A DNA stretch of 64,000 bases from Leuconostoc palmae (GCF_019656075.1 NZ_BPKZ01000007.1:1-64000); one strand, 5' to 3'. Numbered from the stretch's first letter, positions 1 through 7,784 are shown. The notes: generated by a model from the letters alone, not told the origin. Translations and numbers: made by a program.

Positions 1-72
1 TGTCTCCCAATTAGATATGGTTTTATTAGAGACCAACAATTTATTAGCCAAATCCATTTGTGTTAGAGACAT
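1..72 (-). CDS. XRE-family transcriptional regulator, N-terminal part (cut by window edge)
   Basis: The minus strand opens with ATG at 72-70 behind AGAGGAAA and reads MSLTQMDLANKLLVSNKTIS, followed by NWE, to the window edge. This is the first two helices of an HTH_3/XRE DNA-binding domain: the Q-x-x-LA-x-x-L motif, then the recognition helix with S-x-W-E. Only 24 residues are present, so length and C-terminal domain are unknown. It is divergent from the XRE gene at 400 and may share its control region. Confidence 0.7.
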   Translation of the reverse strand, partial: MSLTQMDLANKLLVSNKTISNWET

Positions 73-399
73 TTTTTTCCTCTTTTCCTTTATCAAATTA
101 TGGAATATCACGACTATCCTCCCTGTACTTGTTATGACATTAAACATAATACTGTGACATTATTTTAGCAATGGAAAGTCCTTACCAATCCTTATGATAA
201 AGGGTCTTATCATGATTATGATATTTAAATCTAACAAAACTTGATTTGATATTCTTTCATTGCAGTTAATAAACATTATGGTAGATATAATCAATCTTAT
301 TCGTTCTAAATACTTTCATATCAACATGCAAAAGGATACTTGCTCGACCTTTACGTGTCTATTTCGTATACTTAATTTCAAGTACAAGGAGAAATTAAT
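73..399. other. Intergenic region between two divergent XRE genes
   Basis: This 327-bp AT-rich stretch separates the divergent regulators. A reading frame at 260-442 has no ribosome binding site and overlaps the next gene, so it is not taken as a gene. I see no convincing terminator or RNA gene here. It must hold the promoters of both flanking genes, but I could not place them with confidence. Confidence 0.4.
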
Positions 400-1158
400 A
401 TGGAACTCGGTCAAAGACTCAAGGAATGTCGAATTGCTTTAAATAAAACTCAGCAACAGATGGCTATGGACTTACATGTCACTAGGCAAACTGTATCCCA
501 TTGGGAAAATAACGATACCTATCCCAGTTTGGATATGTTGGTGACGTTAAGTGATTATTTAGGCTTTTCTTTGGACACCACACTAAAGGAAGAGGGAACA
601 GAAATGATTGACAGCATTAATAAGGAGTTAGTAATGGGGAAGAAATACAAGAAATTTGTTTTGCTAATCGGGGGAATAGCAATTGCTTTTTTACTATTTA
701 TCAGTATTTTAACTTATGGTAGAGCGACTCAAAATGGGTTAATCGATCGGTTTAATCCATTTTTAAAGGAAACTTATGGATATGCATTACTACCTGAACA
801 GATAGAAACCAAAAAAGCTAAGGTTCCAGAAACAATTGTTCATAAAGATGGCACAAAGACAACTAAAAATATTATTACTGATGTAGCAAAGCCAGTAGAT
901 GCCTTTGTTCTAAGCAATATTTTTGGTGAGGGAGAATGGTTAAAATTTCAAGTAGGCATGATTCCAAAAGGACAGAACTATGCCGTCGTATTACACAAAG
1001 GATCTTATGTTAAACGGGCCAAATTGATTACTAAAAATGAAGTCCCATCACTATATCGAAATAATATTGGAAACTCAGATCAGTATATGAAGTACGATAA
1101 AAATAATATGGGTCCTCGTAATTCATTTAATCCATTTTCCAATACAAGTGGACTATAA
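400..1158 (+). CDS. XRE-family regulator with a membrane anchor and extracytoplasmic C-terminal domain
   Basis: Residues 1-60 form an HTH_3 domain (LKECRIALNKTQQQMAMDLH, then TRQTVSHWEN). A single hydrophobic segment at about 85-106 (KKFVLLIGGIAIAFLLFISI) follows, and the last ~145 residues should lie outside the membrane. The start ATG has AAGGAG 7 nt upstream. The layout suggests a one-component membrane-bound regulator that senses something at the cell surface, which is inference. The C-terminal region matches no family I recognise. A divergent XRE gene lies upstream and a recombinase converges from downstream. Confidence 0.75.
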   Translation: MELGQRLKECRIALNKTQQQMAMDLHVTRQTVSHWENNDTYPSLDMLVTLSDYLGFSLDTTLKEEGTEMIDSINKELVMGKKYKKFVLLIGGIAIAFLLFISILTYGRATQNGLIDRFNPFLKETYGYALLPEQIETKKAKVPETIVHKDGTKTTKNIITDVAKPVDAFVLSNIFGEGEWLKFQVGMIPKGQNYAVVLHKGSYVKRAKLITKNEVPSLYRNNIGNSDQYMKYDKNNMGPRNSFNPFSNTSGL

Positions 1159-1191
1159 CAATAAGAGTTAAATTAATTTTATTGATAACAT

Positions 1192-1782
1192 TTAGCCAAA
1201 ATTAATTTGATCTAAAATGGTTTCACGGCTCGCTTGATCTAAACCTAAATAAGTTAAAGTCATGGCTTCACTAGAATGATTTAATAATTGCATGACTAAG
1301 CCAATATTGTAATTTGACTGTGTATAGACACGATAAGCGCCAGTTTTACGCATGGTATGTGTTCCGAGATAGTTGATACCTAATAGATCACCCACCTTAG
1401 CCATAACTTTGTAGAATTGTTTCTCGGTAATATGACGCTCTGAGTGCTGAATTGAAGGGAAAAGCCACTCAGAAATCAGATTTTGTTGCTGAAGCCAATC
1501 ATAGTAAGCCAGTAAATCAGTGTGAACAGGTTTCAGGTAAAGAGTGTTGGCTTTACCTGTTTTTTGATCGTGGATAAATGTATTTTGCTTAATCGTTCCA
1601 TCTGCGGTGAATACATCAGACTTTTTCAGCTGCATGACATCACTGACCCGCAGTAGGGTTGCTTTACCCAGTTGAAAAATGGTGTAATTACGCCGACCAG
1701 CTCGAAAACTATCCAATAGTGTCTCCTGGACACTTGTTAGGACGTTAGAATCTTTGATTGGTAAAACAAGTTGTTGCACCAT
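1192..1782 (-). CDS. Small tyrosine recombinase (catalytic domain only)
   Basis: A 196-residue phage-integrase-family protein. The expected catalytic residues are visible: Arg in LLRVSD near residue 45, H-x-x-R in GTHTMRKT near 143, His in LLNHSS near 168, and the nucleophile Tyr in LTYLGLDQ near 178. The N-terminal SAM-like DNA-binding domain of XerC/D and phage integrases is absent. The length resembles FimB/FimE-type inversion recombinases and other short stand-alone integrases. Minus-strand ATG at 1782-1780 is preceded by AGAGGTGA. No phage structural genes are nearby, so this looks like a lone recombinase or the relic of a small element. Confidence 0.8.
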   Translation of the reverse strand: MVQQLVLPIKDSNVLTSVQETLLDSFRAGRRNYTIFQLGKATLLRVSDVMQLKKSDVFTADGTIKQNTFIHDQKTGKANTLYLKPVHTDLLAYYDWLQQQNLISEWLFPSIQHSERHITEKQFYKVMAKVGDLLGINYLGTHTMRKTGAYRVYTQSNYNIGLVMQLLNHSSEAMTLTYLGLDQASRETILDQINFG

Positions 1783-1850
1783 AACCTAGTCACCTCTTTT
1801 TTAAGCATTAGAATCAAACCATTACAGGCGTTATTTTAAGTATAAGCTAA

Positions 1851-1895
1851 AAAACAGCCCCTAACAAACCAAGTTGATTTGTTAGGGGCTGTTTT
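1851..1895 (-). terminator. Rho-independent terminator (bidirectional form)
   Basis: An 18-bp perfect inverted repeat (AAAACAGCCCCTAACAAA and its complement) with a 9-nt loop, flanked by A- and T-runs. On the minus strand it follows the small gene ending at 1973 and sits just upstream of the recombinase, so it should insulate the two. Confidence 0.8.
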
Positions 1896-1972
1896 ATTAG
1901 GTTTTTTAAGGGGTTATTTGTTAATTATGGACCCTAAATTAATTTATATCTGAATAAGCTAGATTATGTTAA

Positions 1973-2197
1973 CTAACTCTTCAACCCATCACGATGACCA
2001 GCCATATATTCCGTATTTTTTTTATCATATGATCGCAAGGAATCTTGCACCTTTTTACCTAACTGATAAAAGAATATACGTAAAAAATGCTTCCGATTAT
2101 CGTCATAGATGTGTTTCTCGATGGTACCATCTTTAAATCCTTTTAAATAACTTTTATTATTAAAATTTTTTTCTATAGACACAATTATTTTCCCCAA
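1973..2197 (-). CDS. Small hypothetical protein
   Basis: A 74-residue basic, soluble-looking protein that I do not recognise. It contains two similar short motifs, SYLKGFKDG near residue 16 and EYMAGHRDG near residue 63 (Y-x-x-G-[F/H]-x-D-G). The gene fragment at 2553-2687 contains a related YVKGFRKA motif and the gene at 2268-2563 contains EFIDGYNSY, so this may be one of a set of related small proteins. The start is ATG at 2197. A strong terminator follows. Confidence 0.45.
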   Translation of the reverse strand: MGKIIVSIEKNFNNKSYLKGFKDGTIEKHIYDDNRKHFLRIFFYQLGKKVQDSLRSYDKKNTEYMAGHRDGLKS

Positions 2198-2267
2198 AAG
2201 ATTTTGTTTTAATTATACACCTATGTATATGTTATTAACGAAAAACATATATATTTCATAACAAGCA

Positions 2268-2563
2268 TTAGTCCTTATCAAAATTTAGTTTATAAGAATT
2301 ATACCCATCAATAAATTCACTAATTTCAGAAGCCTTATTAGAAAATAATTTGTTCAAAATATCAATAGCCAACCTTGGATATGTCGCAAAATATCCATGT
2401 TGATCATAATCTGTCTGAGCCTTCTGTACACCCATTTCAAAGTCAGTCATACTAGTTTGTTTATTTTTCTCATATTCCCAAGAAGCATAGGCTGACTTGA
2501 TATCATCATAGTTGCCAGCCTCATAATTTTTTTCACATAATCATGCAAATCTTTAAACATCAT
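2268..2563 (-). pseudogene. Small hypothetical gene interrupted by a -1 frameshift at an A7 tract
   Basis: Translation from ATG at 2563 (behind GGGGGA) gives MMFKDLHDYVKK up to seven A residues (T-run 2527-2533 on the + strand). A shift of -1 there continues as NYEAGNYDDIKSAYASWEYE into the downstream frame that starts MTDFEMG and ends FDKD at 2268. The joined product would be about 98 residues and contains GVQKAQTDY and EFIDGYNSY. Either a one-base indel in the homopolymer broke the gene or slippage restores it. I do not recognise the family. Without slippage, a 60-residue product from ATG 2450 is possible. Confidence 0.5.
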
Positions 2564-2687
2564 TATTCCCCCATTCACTTTTAGAACCCTCATGATAAAA
2601 AGCAATATCAGATGGGTTCTTTTTATTATAAGTCTCAACAATAGCTTTTCGAAAGCCTTTTACATAAACCTTATAAATTATAGTGGA
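2553..2687 (-). pseudogene. 3' fragment of a small hypothetical gene
   Basis: An open frame after a TAG at 2690-2688 encodes about 44 residues with no start codon, including YKVYVKGFRKAIVETYNKK and ending SEWGNNDV. Its TAA (2555-2553) overlaps the start of the next small gene, as in a compact operon. The Y-V-K-G-F-R-K motif resembles YLKGFKDG in the protein at 1973-2197. It looks like the tail of a lost paralogue. The 170 bp upstream hold no gene I can support. Confidence 0.4.
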
Positions 2688-2813
2688 CTAAAATAACAAT
2701 AACAAGGTCAATCATTTCGATTAAAACATCTGCCACCACAACAGTTAAGCTCGCCCGTGGTTATTAAATTTATAGACCCCATAGTCGTTGATACCAGAAT
2801 ACTATTCACTATA

Positions 2814-2839
2814 TTTAATTAAGTATATACTTAATTAAA
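2814..2839. promoter_or_regulatory. 26-bp perfect palindrome upstream of the SemiSWEET gene
   Basis: The left arm is TTTAATTAAGTAT (2814-2826) and the right arm is its exact complement, with no spacer. It ends 6 nt before the AAGGAGG ribosome binding site of the gene at 2860. Such a symmetric AT-rich site suits a dimeric repressor operator. It is not followed by a T-run, so it is not a terminator for transcription entering from upstream. Confidence 0.45.
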
Positions 2840-2859
2840 CAGTTCAAGGAGGAAAATAA

Positions 2860-3120
2860 GTGAAAAACATAATACATAGAAGTATTGGTTCTATTGGTGC
2901 ATTTATTGGTATTGCTGTTTTTTTAGCGTACATACCACAGATATTTGCTAACTTAAGCGGTGACAAAGGCCAACCTTGGCAACCTGCTATAGCAGCTTTT
3001 TCTTGTTTATTATGGGTAATTTATGGTTGGACTAATGAACCAAAAAAAGATTACATATTGATTATTCCCAACATAGCTGGAGTTCTATTTGGGACATTAA
3101 CTTTTATAACATCTTTTTAG
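2860..3120 (+). CDS. SemiSWEET-type small sugar transporter
   Basis: An 86-residue membrane protein with three predicted helices (about 8-28, 42-58, 64-84). It has the PQ-loop signature AYIPQIFANL in helix 1 and LLWVIYGW in helix 2, typical of bacterial SemiSWEETs, which dimerise to carry sugars down their gradient. The start is GTG at 2860 with AAGGAGG 8 nt upstream. The gene is monocistronic: a 26-bp palindrome lies upstream, a terminator downstream, and an IS element follows. The substrate cannot be told from sequence. Confidence 0.8.
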   Translation: MKNIIHRSIGSIGAFIGIAVFLAYIPQIFANLSGDKGQPWQPAIAAFSCLLWVIYGWTNEPKKDYILIIPNIAGVLFGTLTFITSF

Positions 3121-3132
3121 AATAACTAAATT

Positions 3133-3172
3133 AAAAAAGGAAATCTTTATAAAAAATAAGGATTTCTTTTTT
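3133..3172 (+). terminator. Rho-independent terminator
   Basis: AAAAAAGGAAATC (3133-3145) pairs with GGATTTCTTTTTT (3160-3172) around an AT-rich loop, ending in a T-run directly after the SemiSWEET gene. Confidence 0.75.
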
Positions 3173-3203
3173 AATCCAATAATTTTTAAATACCTTTATT
3201 TAT

Positions 3204-3998
3204 GGTTCTGGTGCAAAAATTTTCAGTTTAAATTATAATTAGCCTAAAAATGAGGTATCTGTGGTGGAAAATTATTTTAAAGGTCGACATTTCCAAAAAG
3301 ACATTATTTTGGTAGCCGTTGGCTACTATTTTAGGTTTTCATTGAGCTACCGTGACATTGTCGAAATCTTACGTGATCGTGGAATTACAGTTCATCATAC
3401 GACCGTTATGCGCTGGGTTCACCATTATGGTCCGCTATTCAAGTTATTGTGGCGGAAACAGCGATGCTCACATAGTCAGAGTTAGCGAGTTGATGAGACC
3501 TATATCAGAATCAAAGGTCGTTGGTGTTATTTCTATCGTGCCATTGATAGTCATGGATTAACGCTAGACTTTGAGTTACGTAAACATCGTGATTATCAGT
3601 CAGTTTATCATTTTTTGAAACGCCTATTAACGACCTATGGTCGTCCTAGTTGTTTGGTCACTGATCAGTATGGTGGGACTTTGAAAGCAATTAAGGATGG
3701 CTTATTGGCGAAAGGAAATCACCAATGTTCTAAATATCGAAATAATTTAATTGAACAAGATCATCGGTTCATTAAGCGACATCGGGTTCGCTCAGCTGAT
3801 TTTCAAACCATCCGAACAGCTACCAGAACTTTATCGGGTGTTGAAGTTGTCCATGCAATTCAAAAAGAAACCCGAAGAAATGTTAGTCTCTTCGGGTTTT
3901 CAGTAACCACTGAATTGAAATAACTATTGATGGTGTAAACTTCCAATGGTTAAGAAAAACAGTTAATATACTTTTGTTTTAAATTTTGCACCAGAACC
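3204..3998 (+). mobile_element. IS6-family insertion sequence (about 795 bp)
   Basis: The terminal inverted repeats start GGTTCTGGTGCAAAA at both ends (3204 onward, and complementary to 3981-3998). One transposase frame fills the element. The length of ~0.8 kb and the DDE protein fit IS6 (IS26/IS240/IS1216 group). The 8 bp on each side, TTATTTAT and AAATAGAC, do not match, so no target duplication is visible. The right end lies only 9 bp from the stop codon of the epimerase-like gene on the other strand. Confidence 0.85.
3261..3923 (+). pseudogene. IS6-family transposase with an in-frame amber codon
   Basis: The N-terminal part carries the HTH (YRDIVEILRDRGITVHHTTV), then TAG at 3483-3485, then the same frame resumes with RVDETYIRIKGRW. 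The DDE triad is present: D in VDETYI, D in LVTDQ, E in LIEQDH. Family members normally read S-W-(R/K)-x-D-E-T-Y-I here, so the stop most simply arose from TGG to TAG. With the stop, only a 74-residue DNA-binding fragment would be made, so the copy should be inactive unless the codon is suppressed. The true start may be the GTG at 3261. Confidence 0.85.
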
Positions 3999-4007
3999 AA
4001 ATAGACA

Positions 4008-4637
4008 TCATATTGTTCGCTTTTCTAGTGGGCTATTTTTCCCAATTAAAATTTTTTCAATTTCTCTGGCAAATTGTTTTCTAGGCACAGGGCGTAAATT
4101 GTAGAAGTAACGAATACTTTTAAGTTTAGACAAAATTAATCCAGGATAATATGAGCTTTTTCTATCTTTATCATAAATAACACCGGGATAGATAGTATAA
4201 GCACGATCTGGAATAGCACTGTACATATAGGTTTCAACGTCATGTTTAGCATCAAGATATGATTTCATAAAGAAAGGACCAGTGTTTGCAGAGATAAACA
4301 AAAATTTGGGTTTAGTCTCTGTTACTAATACATCAATCAGGTGTTTAGCTGGCTCAAAACTACTGTTTTTATAGGTCTGATTTTTAGAGATACTGGGGAA
4401 CAGAATGCCAACAGCATCGATAACCCAATCAGCATCAGCAACAATGTTACGCCACTGTTCAGGTTTGCTGAGATCAACAGCGTGATAGGTTGTGGGGTCA
4501 TTGTTATTAGATTGGTGTGAATGTCTTGATAAACTATGAACCTCAAATTTATCTGGAGAAAGCTGTTTTATAATGCCTTGACCTACAAAACCTGTGCCGC
4601 CAGCAATAATCACTTTTTGTTTTTTTGTCTCAGTCAT
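4008..4637 (-). CDS. NAD(P)-binding epimerase/dehydratase-like SDR protein
   Basis: About 209 residues with a Rossmann nucleotide-binding start, KVIIAGGTGFVGQGI, typical of atypical short-chain dehydrogenases (NmrA/complex I NDUFA9-like). LFISANTG and a Tyr in RAYTIYPG follow the usual fold order. The start is taken at 4637 because GGAGG lies 7-11 nt upstream of it; the ATG at 4652 overlaps that Shine-Dalgarno. The substrate is unknown. The stop codon is 9 bp from the IS6 right end, so the C-terminus could have been trimmed by the insertion. Confidence 0.7.
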   Translation of the reverse strand: MTETKKQKVIIAGGTGFVGQGIIKQLSPDKFEVHSLSRHSHQSNNNDPTTYHAVDLSKPEQWRNIVADADWVIDAVGILFPSISKNQTYKNSSFEPAKHLIDVLVTETKPKFLFISANTGPFFMKSYLDAKHDVETYMYSAIPDRAYTIYPGVIYDKDRKSSYYPGLILSKLKSIRYFYNLRPVPRKQFAREIEKILIGKNSPLEKRTI

Positions 4638-4856
4638 AGTACTATCCTCCATTTTTTTAATATTAAAACAATCATCGTTAATTCTAATCTAATTATATCA
4701 ATGTTAGGATTAAAACACGATTGATATACGTTATGTGTTTCTGAAATAACCGTTAAACAACTGCTATTGAGACCGTATAAAGAATAAATTTTAAGAAAAT
4801 ACATAATGTTCGTGTTCAATCGTGCTACAATTAGCAAGTCGAAAGACAAATAAAAC

Positions 4857-4946
4857 AGGGGTAGATATTTGTGCGTTAAGTGTGAAGGAGACGGAATGTG
4901 AGCCTTCAACGAAATGTCATTGACATGCGATGCAAATATCACATTC
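4857..4946 (+). ncRNA. THF (tetrahydrofolate) riboswitch
   Basis: All expected elements can be traced. GATATTTG (4864-4871) pairs with CAAATATC (4933-4940). The conserved GCGTTAAGTG begins at 4874. The hairpin GAAGG/CCTTC (4884-4888 with 4903-4907) is followed by CAACGAA. The pseudoknot GAATGTG (4894-4900) pairs with CACATTC (4940-4946). Downstream, TTCACC/GGTGAA and CTCC/GGAG (4976-4979 with 4984-4987) can form hairpins, the last covering the Shine-Dalgarno of folT, which points to translational control. An extended -10 (TGCTACAAT) lies upstream near 4833. This class typically precedes folT or folE. Confidence 0.88.
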
Positions 4947-4997
4947 ACCAATAAATATATTATTTGCGGTGAACACTCCACTCGGAGGTTCAGAACA

Positions 4998-5567
4998 ATG
5001 GAAGTTCAGAAAGATTCAAGATTATGGCGTATTCCAAAGTTGGATACACGTCAGTTTGTTGTTTTAGCATTCTTGATGGCATTGTATTTAGCAATTAGTA
5101 AGCTAACTGTTGGGACAAACGTGTTAAAAATTAGTTTTGTTTTTATTGTTATGTCACTAATTGCCAAATGGTATGGTCCAATATGGACTGTGTTTACTGC
5201 AATTGTCTTAGATATTGTTAACAGTACAATAGTTAATCCAAGTGGGCCGTTTTTTATCGGTTTTACATTTTCGGCTATTGTTACTGCTTTGATTTACGCG
5301 ATTGGATACTATCATCAATCGCACTTGAGTTGGTTTAGGGTTATTATTACGCAAGGTTTAGTTGTTCTGATTGTGAATATCGTTTTAAATACCATTTGGC
5401 TATTTATTATGTACTCCCACGTCCACACTGTTGATACATTTGTCACGTTACTTGGACCAAGGTTTTTAAAATCAGCAATTCTTTATCCTATTGAAGTCAT
5501 CATTGTTTATGCGTTTTTAAATAATAATGCTGTAAAACAAGCAACACAAAAGATATTTATGTCATAA
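4998..5567 (+). CDS. folT: Folate ECF transporter substrate-binding (S) component
   Basis: A 189-residue protein with about six membrane helices. The N-terminal region DTRQFVVLAFLMALYLAISK and the helix-1 A-x-x-x-A pattern suit ECF S components, which bind a vitamin and dock on the shared EcfA-EcfA'-EcfT module (not in this part of the window). The start at 4998 follows CGGAGG by 9 nt. Identity as the folate S component rests on the THF riboswitch immediately upstream plus the S-component pattern. A terminator follows, so it is transcribed alone. Confidence 0.85.
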   Translation: MEVQKDSRLWRIPKLDTRQFVVLAFLMALYLAISKLTVGTNVLKISFVFIVMSLIAKWYGPIWTVFTAIVLDIVNSTIVNPSGPFFIGFTFSAIVTALIYAIGYYHQSHLSWFRVIITQGLVVLIVNIVLNTIWLFIMYSHVHTVDTFVTLLGPRFLKSAILYPIEVIIVYAFLNNNAVKQATQKIFMS

Positions 5568-5573
5568 AATTGG

Positions 5574-5597
5574 AAACGGCTGACGCCGTTTTTTTAT
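5574..5597 (+). terminator. Rho-independent terminator of folT
   Basis: AAACGGC-TGAC-GCCGTTT followed by a T-run, 7 bp after the folT stop codon. Confidence 0.9.
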
Positions 5598-5659
5598 TGT
5601 TATCAAAAAAATAGAATGGTAGAATTAAACAAATAATATGAAAAGTATGGGGGAGTTGC

Positions 5660-6142
5660 ATGACAGCATGGCAAGCACTAGGGGATTTTTTCAAAAAATA
5701 TGCCGTTTTTCAAGGCACTAGTTCACGCAGTGCTTTCAATTGGATTACATGGTTTTGGAGCATCGTGTATTTCATATTAGCTGCTACAATCATTGTAATT
5801 GCACTTTTAGGTGCTAATTTTGGTAGCAAAAGTGCTGAACCAATGAACATGTCCTCTGTCTTAGGCACACTTTCTGTTGTGATTGTTGTCTCGTTTTTAT
5901 TAGCTATCATCATGATAGTGCCAAATATGGCTCTTTATGCACGCCGACTTCATGATGCAGGCTTTTCTGGATGGTGGCAAGCCATTCCAGTCCTTATTGC
6001 TGTGGTTGCTTTGATCATTGAGGTTATTTTTCATCCAACAGGGATTTTTTTGCTTACTCTACAAATTGGGCCAATGATTGTGAGTTTGTTTTTTAGAATT
6101 TGGTTATCATTGGTTGATAATAAAATAAAAAAATTAATTTAA
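5660..6142 (+). CDS. DUF805 membrane protein
   Basis: A 160-residue integral membrane protein with about four helices. It has the DUF805 hallmarks: F-x-G-x-x-S-R-x-x-F-N-W near the start (YAVFQGTSSRSAFNWITWFW) and ARRLHDAGFSGWW between helices 2 and 3. The function of the family is unknown. GGGGGAG lies 6 nt before the ATG. It stands alone between terminators and converges with the YczE-like gene. Confidence 0.85.
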   Translation: MTAWQALGDFFKKYAVFQGTSSRSAFNWITWFWSIVYFILAATIIVIALLGANFGSKSAEPMNMSSVLGTLSVVIVVSFLLAIIMIVPNMALYARRLHDAGFSGWWQAIPVLIAVVALIIEVIFHPTGIFLLTLQIGPMIVSLFFRIWLSLVDNKIKKLI

Positions 6143-6172
6143 AAAGCTTGGTATTTATATACCAAGCTTTTT
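6141..6172. terminator. Bidirectional terminator
   Basis: AAAAAGCTTGGTAT (6141-6154) and its exact complement (6159-6172) form a hairpin with A/T tracts on both sides, serving both the DUF805 gene and the converging minus-strand gene. Confidence 0.9.
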
Positions 6173-6851
6173 AATCACCTCGAACATCACCATGCACTAA
6201 ATGTTTAAAAATGTGTTTATCTGCCCAAGCAATATTTTTACCTTGAAAGAAAAACGACACGATAGTGCCAATGCCTAGGGCAACAAACTGATGACTGAAT
6301 ATAAAAGCGACTAAGGAAATTAAAATAGCAACGATGAAGTTACTCATTTGTGCTTTAGAAGCGTTACCGTGAAAATAATCAAATCGGAGGATATTAGTTA
6401 AGTCATCTAGAGGATGTAGTACCCAATTCACGCGCTGATAAATAGAAATAGCGACACCAATATTCCAAATGGCAAAAAAGTCGATTGGTAATCTTATCCA
6501 CCAAGGCAACTGGTGAATGCCGAAACTAATAAAAAATGCCGAAAATAGGCTTACTAGGAAACTAAACGATAAGCCAAAAATAATGTTTCCTGTTAGTCTA
6601 GCCCAATTAAAATTCATAGCTAACACCATATTTAAAAAAGCAATAATCGTGGCAAATGCTGCGAGAAAAATACCAATTTGCCAGCCAGTTAAGTTAGCTA
6701 AATTTGCAGCACCAGCGGTCCATGGTGCTGAGCCCATACTTGAAGCAACACTCAAACCATTACCAAAAGAATTAATAATAAGAGAAATAATAAAAAAACT
6801 GATTTTTTGTTTTAATCCCAGTTGATAAAATTGACCATCGATGTAGTACAT
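6171..6851 (-). CDS. YczE/YitT-like integral membrane protein
   Basis: About 226 residues with five or six membrane helices. The segment GNGLSVASSMGSAPWTAGAAN matches the first conserved block of the YczE family (membrane proteins of unknown function; B. subtilis YczE lies near surfactin genes). The start is taken at 6851 because the upstream ATG at 6872 overlaps the AGGAGA ribosome binding site. It is monocistronic, with a terminator shared with the DUF805 gene. Confidence 0.7.
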   Translation of the reverse strand: MYYIDGQFYQLGLKQKISFFIISLIINSFGNGLSVASSMGSAPWTAGAANLANLTGWQIGIFLAAFATIIAFLNMVLAMNFNWARLTGNIIFGLSFSFLVSLFSAFFISFGIHQLPWWIRLPIDFFAIWNIGVAISIYQRVNWVLHPLDDLTNILRFDYFHGNASKAQMSNFIVAILISLVAFIFSHQFVALGIGTIVSFFFQGKNIAWADKHIFKHLVHGDVRGD

Positions 6852-6937
6852 ATATGTCTCCTGTAAATACAATAGTTTTATTTTATACCAAAGGCAACAA
6901 GCAAGTGTGAAATTATTTCAGAATTATGTTTAATATA

Positions 6938-6955
6938 ATGTTTATTTTTTCACAA
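6938..6955. promoter_or_regulatory. Possible Rex operator upstream of butA
   Basis: ATGTTTATTTTTTCACAA agrees at 15 of 18 positions with the Rex consensus TTGTGAA-W4-TTCACAA; the right half-site is perfect. It lies 47 bp before the butA start. Rex represses NADH-reoxidising genes when NAD+ is high. Similar sites occur upstream of adhE and adhA in this window. Confidence 0.4.
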
Positions 6956-7002
6956 AATGTAGTATATTACTAAGTGTAAATATTAAAACACAGGGAAGAT
7001 AC

Positions 7003-7779
7003 ATGAGCATGACAAAAGTAGCATTAGTAACAGGCGCTGGACAAGGCATAGGAAAGGCAATTGCAGAACGATTGGCACATGATGGTTTTAAGTTGGCACT
7101 GGTTGGTCGTCATTTAGATAAAGTGCAAAAAGTAGCAAACGAAATTAATCAACAAGGCGGCGAAGCTATTGCGATTAAAGCTGATGTCGCAAAGCGTGAT
7201 GAAGTTTTTGCGGCTGTTAAGGAAACAAAAGCCAAGTTTGGTGATTTCTCCGTCATCGTTAACAATGCTGGTGTAGCACCAACAACCCCTATCATGGCGG
7301 TTACTGAAGACGATATGAACTGGACATGGGGAATTAACGTCAACGGTGTTGTTTGGGGAACACAAGCTGCTACCGAAGCTTTTAAAGCATTAGGACATGG
7401 CGGTAAAATTATTAATGCCACATCACAAGCAGGGGTTGAAGGTAATCCTAATTTGACAGTTTACGGGTCAACCAAATTTGCTATTCGTGGTATTACGCAA
7501 ACAACAGCTAAAGAATTGGCAGAGTTTGGTATTACCGTTAATGCTTTTGCACCGGGTATTGTCAAAACGCCTATGATGTGGGATATAGCTCATGAAGTTG
7601 GTCAGAATGCTGGTAAAGACGACGAATGGGGCATGGCACAATTTTCTAATGGCATAGCTCTTGGTCATCTCAGTGAAGCTGAAGATGTGGCTAATGTGGT
7701 TGGATTCCTAGCAGGAGATGATTCAAACTATATTACTGGTCAGACGATTATTGTTGATGGTGGTATGGTATTTCATTAA
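7003..7779 (+). CDS. butA: Acetoin/diacetyl reductase (2,3-butanediol dehydrogenase), short-chain type
   Basis: A 258-residue classical SDR. The NAD-binding motif TGAGQGIG is at residues 10-17, NNAG at about 87-90, catalytic Ser in NATSQAG, YGSTK (Tyr/Lys) near 155-159, and the C-terminal [12 protein letters not shown] block. The enzyme reduces diacetyl to acetoin and acetoin to butanediol, reoxidising NADH. Assignment to the acetoin branch rests on overall resemblance to LAB ButA; related SDRs differ in substrate. ATG 7009 is an alternative start (GGGAAG is 4 or 10 nt upstream). A strong terminator follows. Confidence 0.85.
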   Translation: MSMTKVALVTGAGQGIGKAIAERLAHDGFKLALVGRHLDKVQKVANEINQQGGEAIAIKADVAKRDEVFAAVKETKAKFGDFSVIVNNAGVAPTTPIMAVTEDDMNWTWGINVNGVVWGTQAATEAFKALGHGGKIINATSQAGVEGNPNLTVYGSTKFAIRGITQTTAKELAEFGITVNAFAPGIVKTPMMWDIAHEVGQNAGKDDEWGMAQFSNGIALGHLSEAEDVANVVGFLAGDDSNYITGQTIIVDGGMVFH

Positions 7780-7784
7780 TAATA

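Noticed and set aside
1192-4000. Prophage or integrative conjugative element in the left 4 kb
   Set aside because: There is only a lone recombinase, an IS and small unknown genes; no phage structural, replication or conjugation genes, and no att-like duplication at the tRNA genes.
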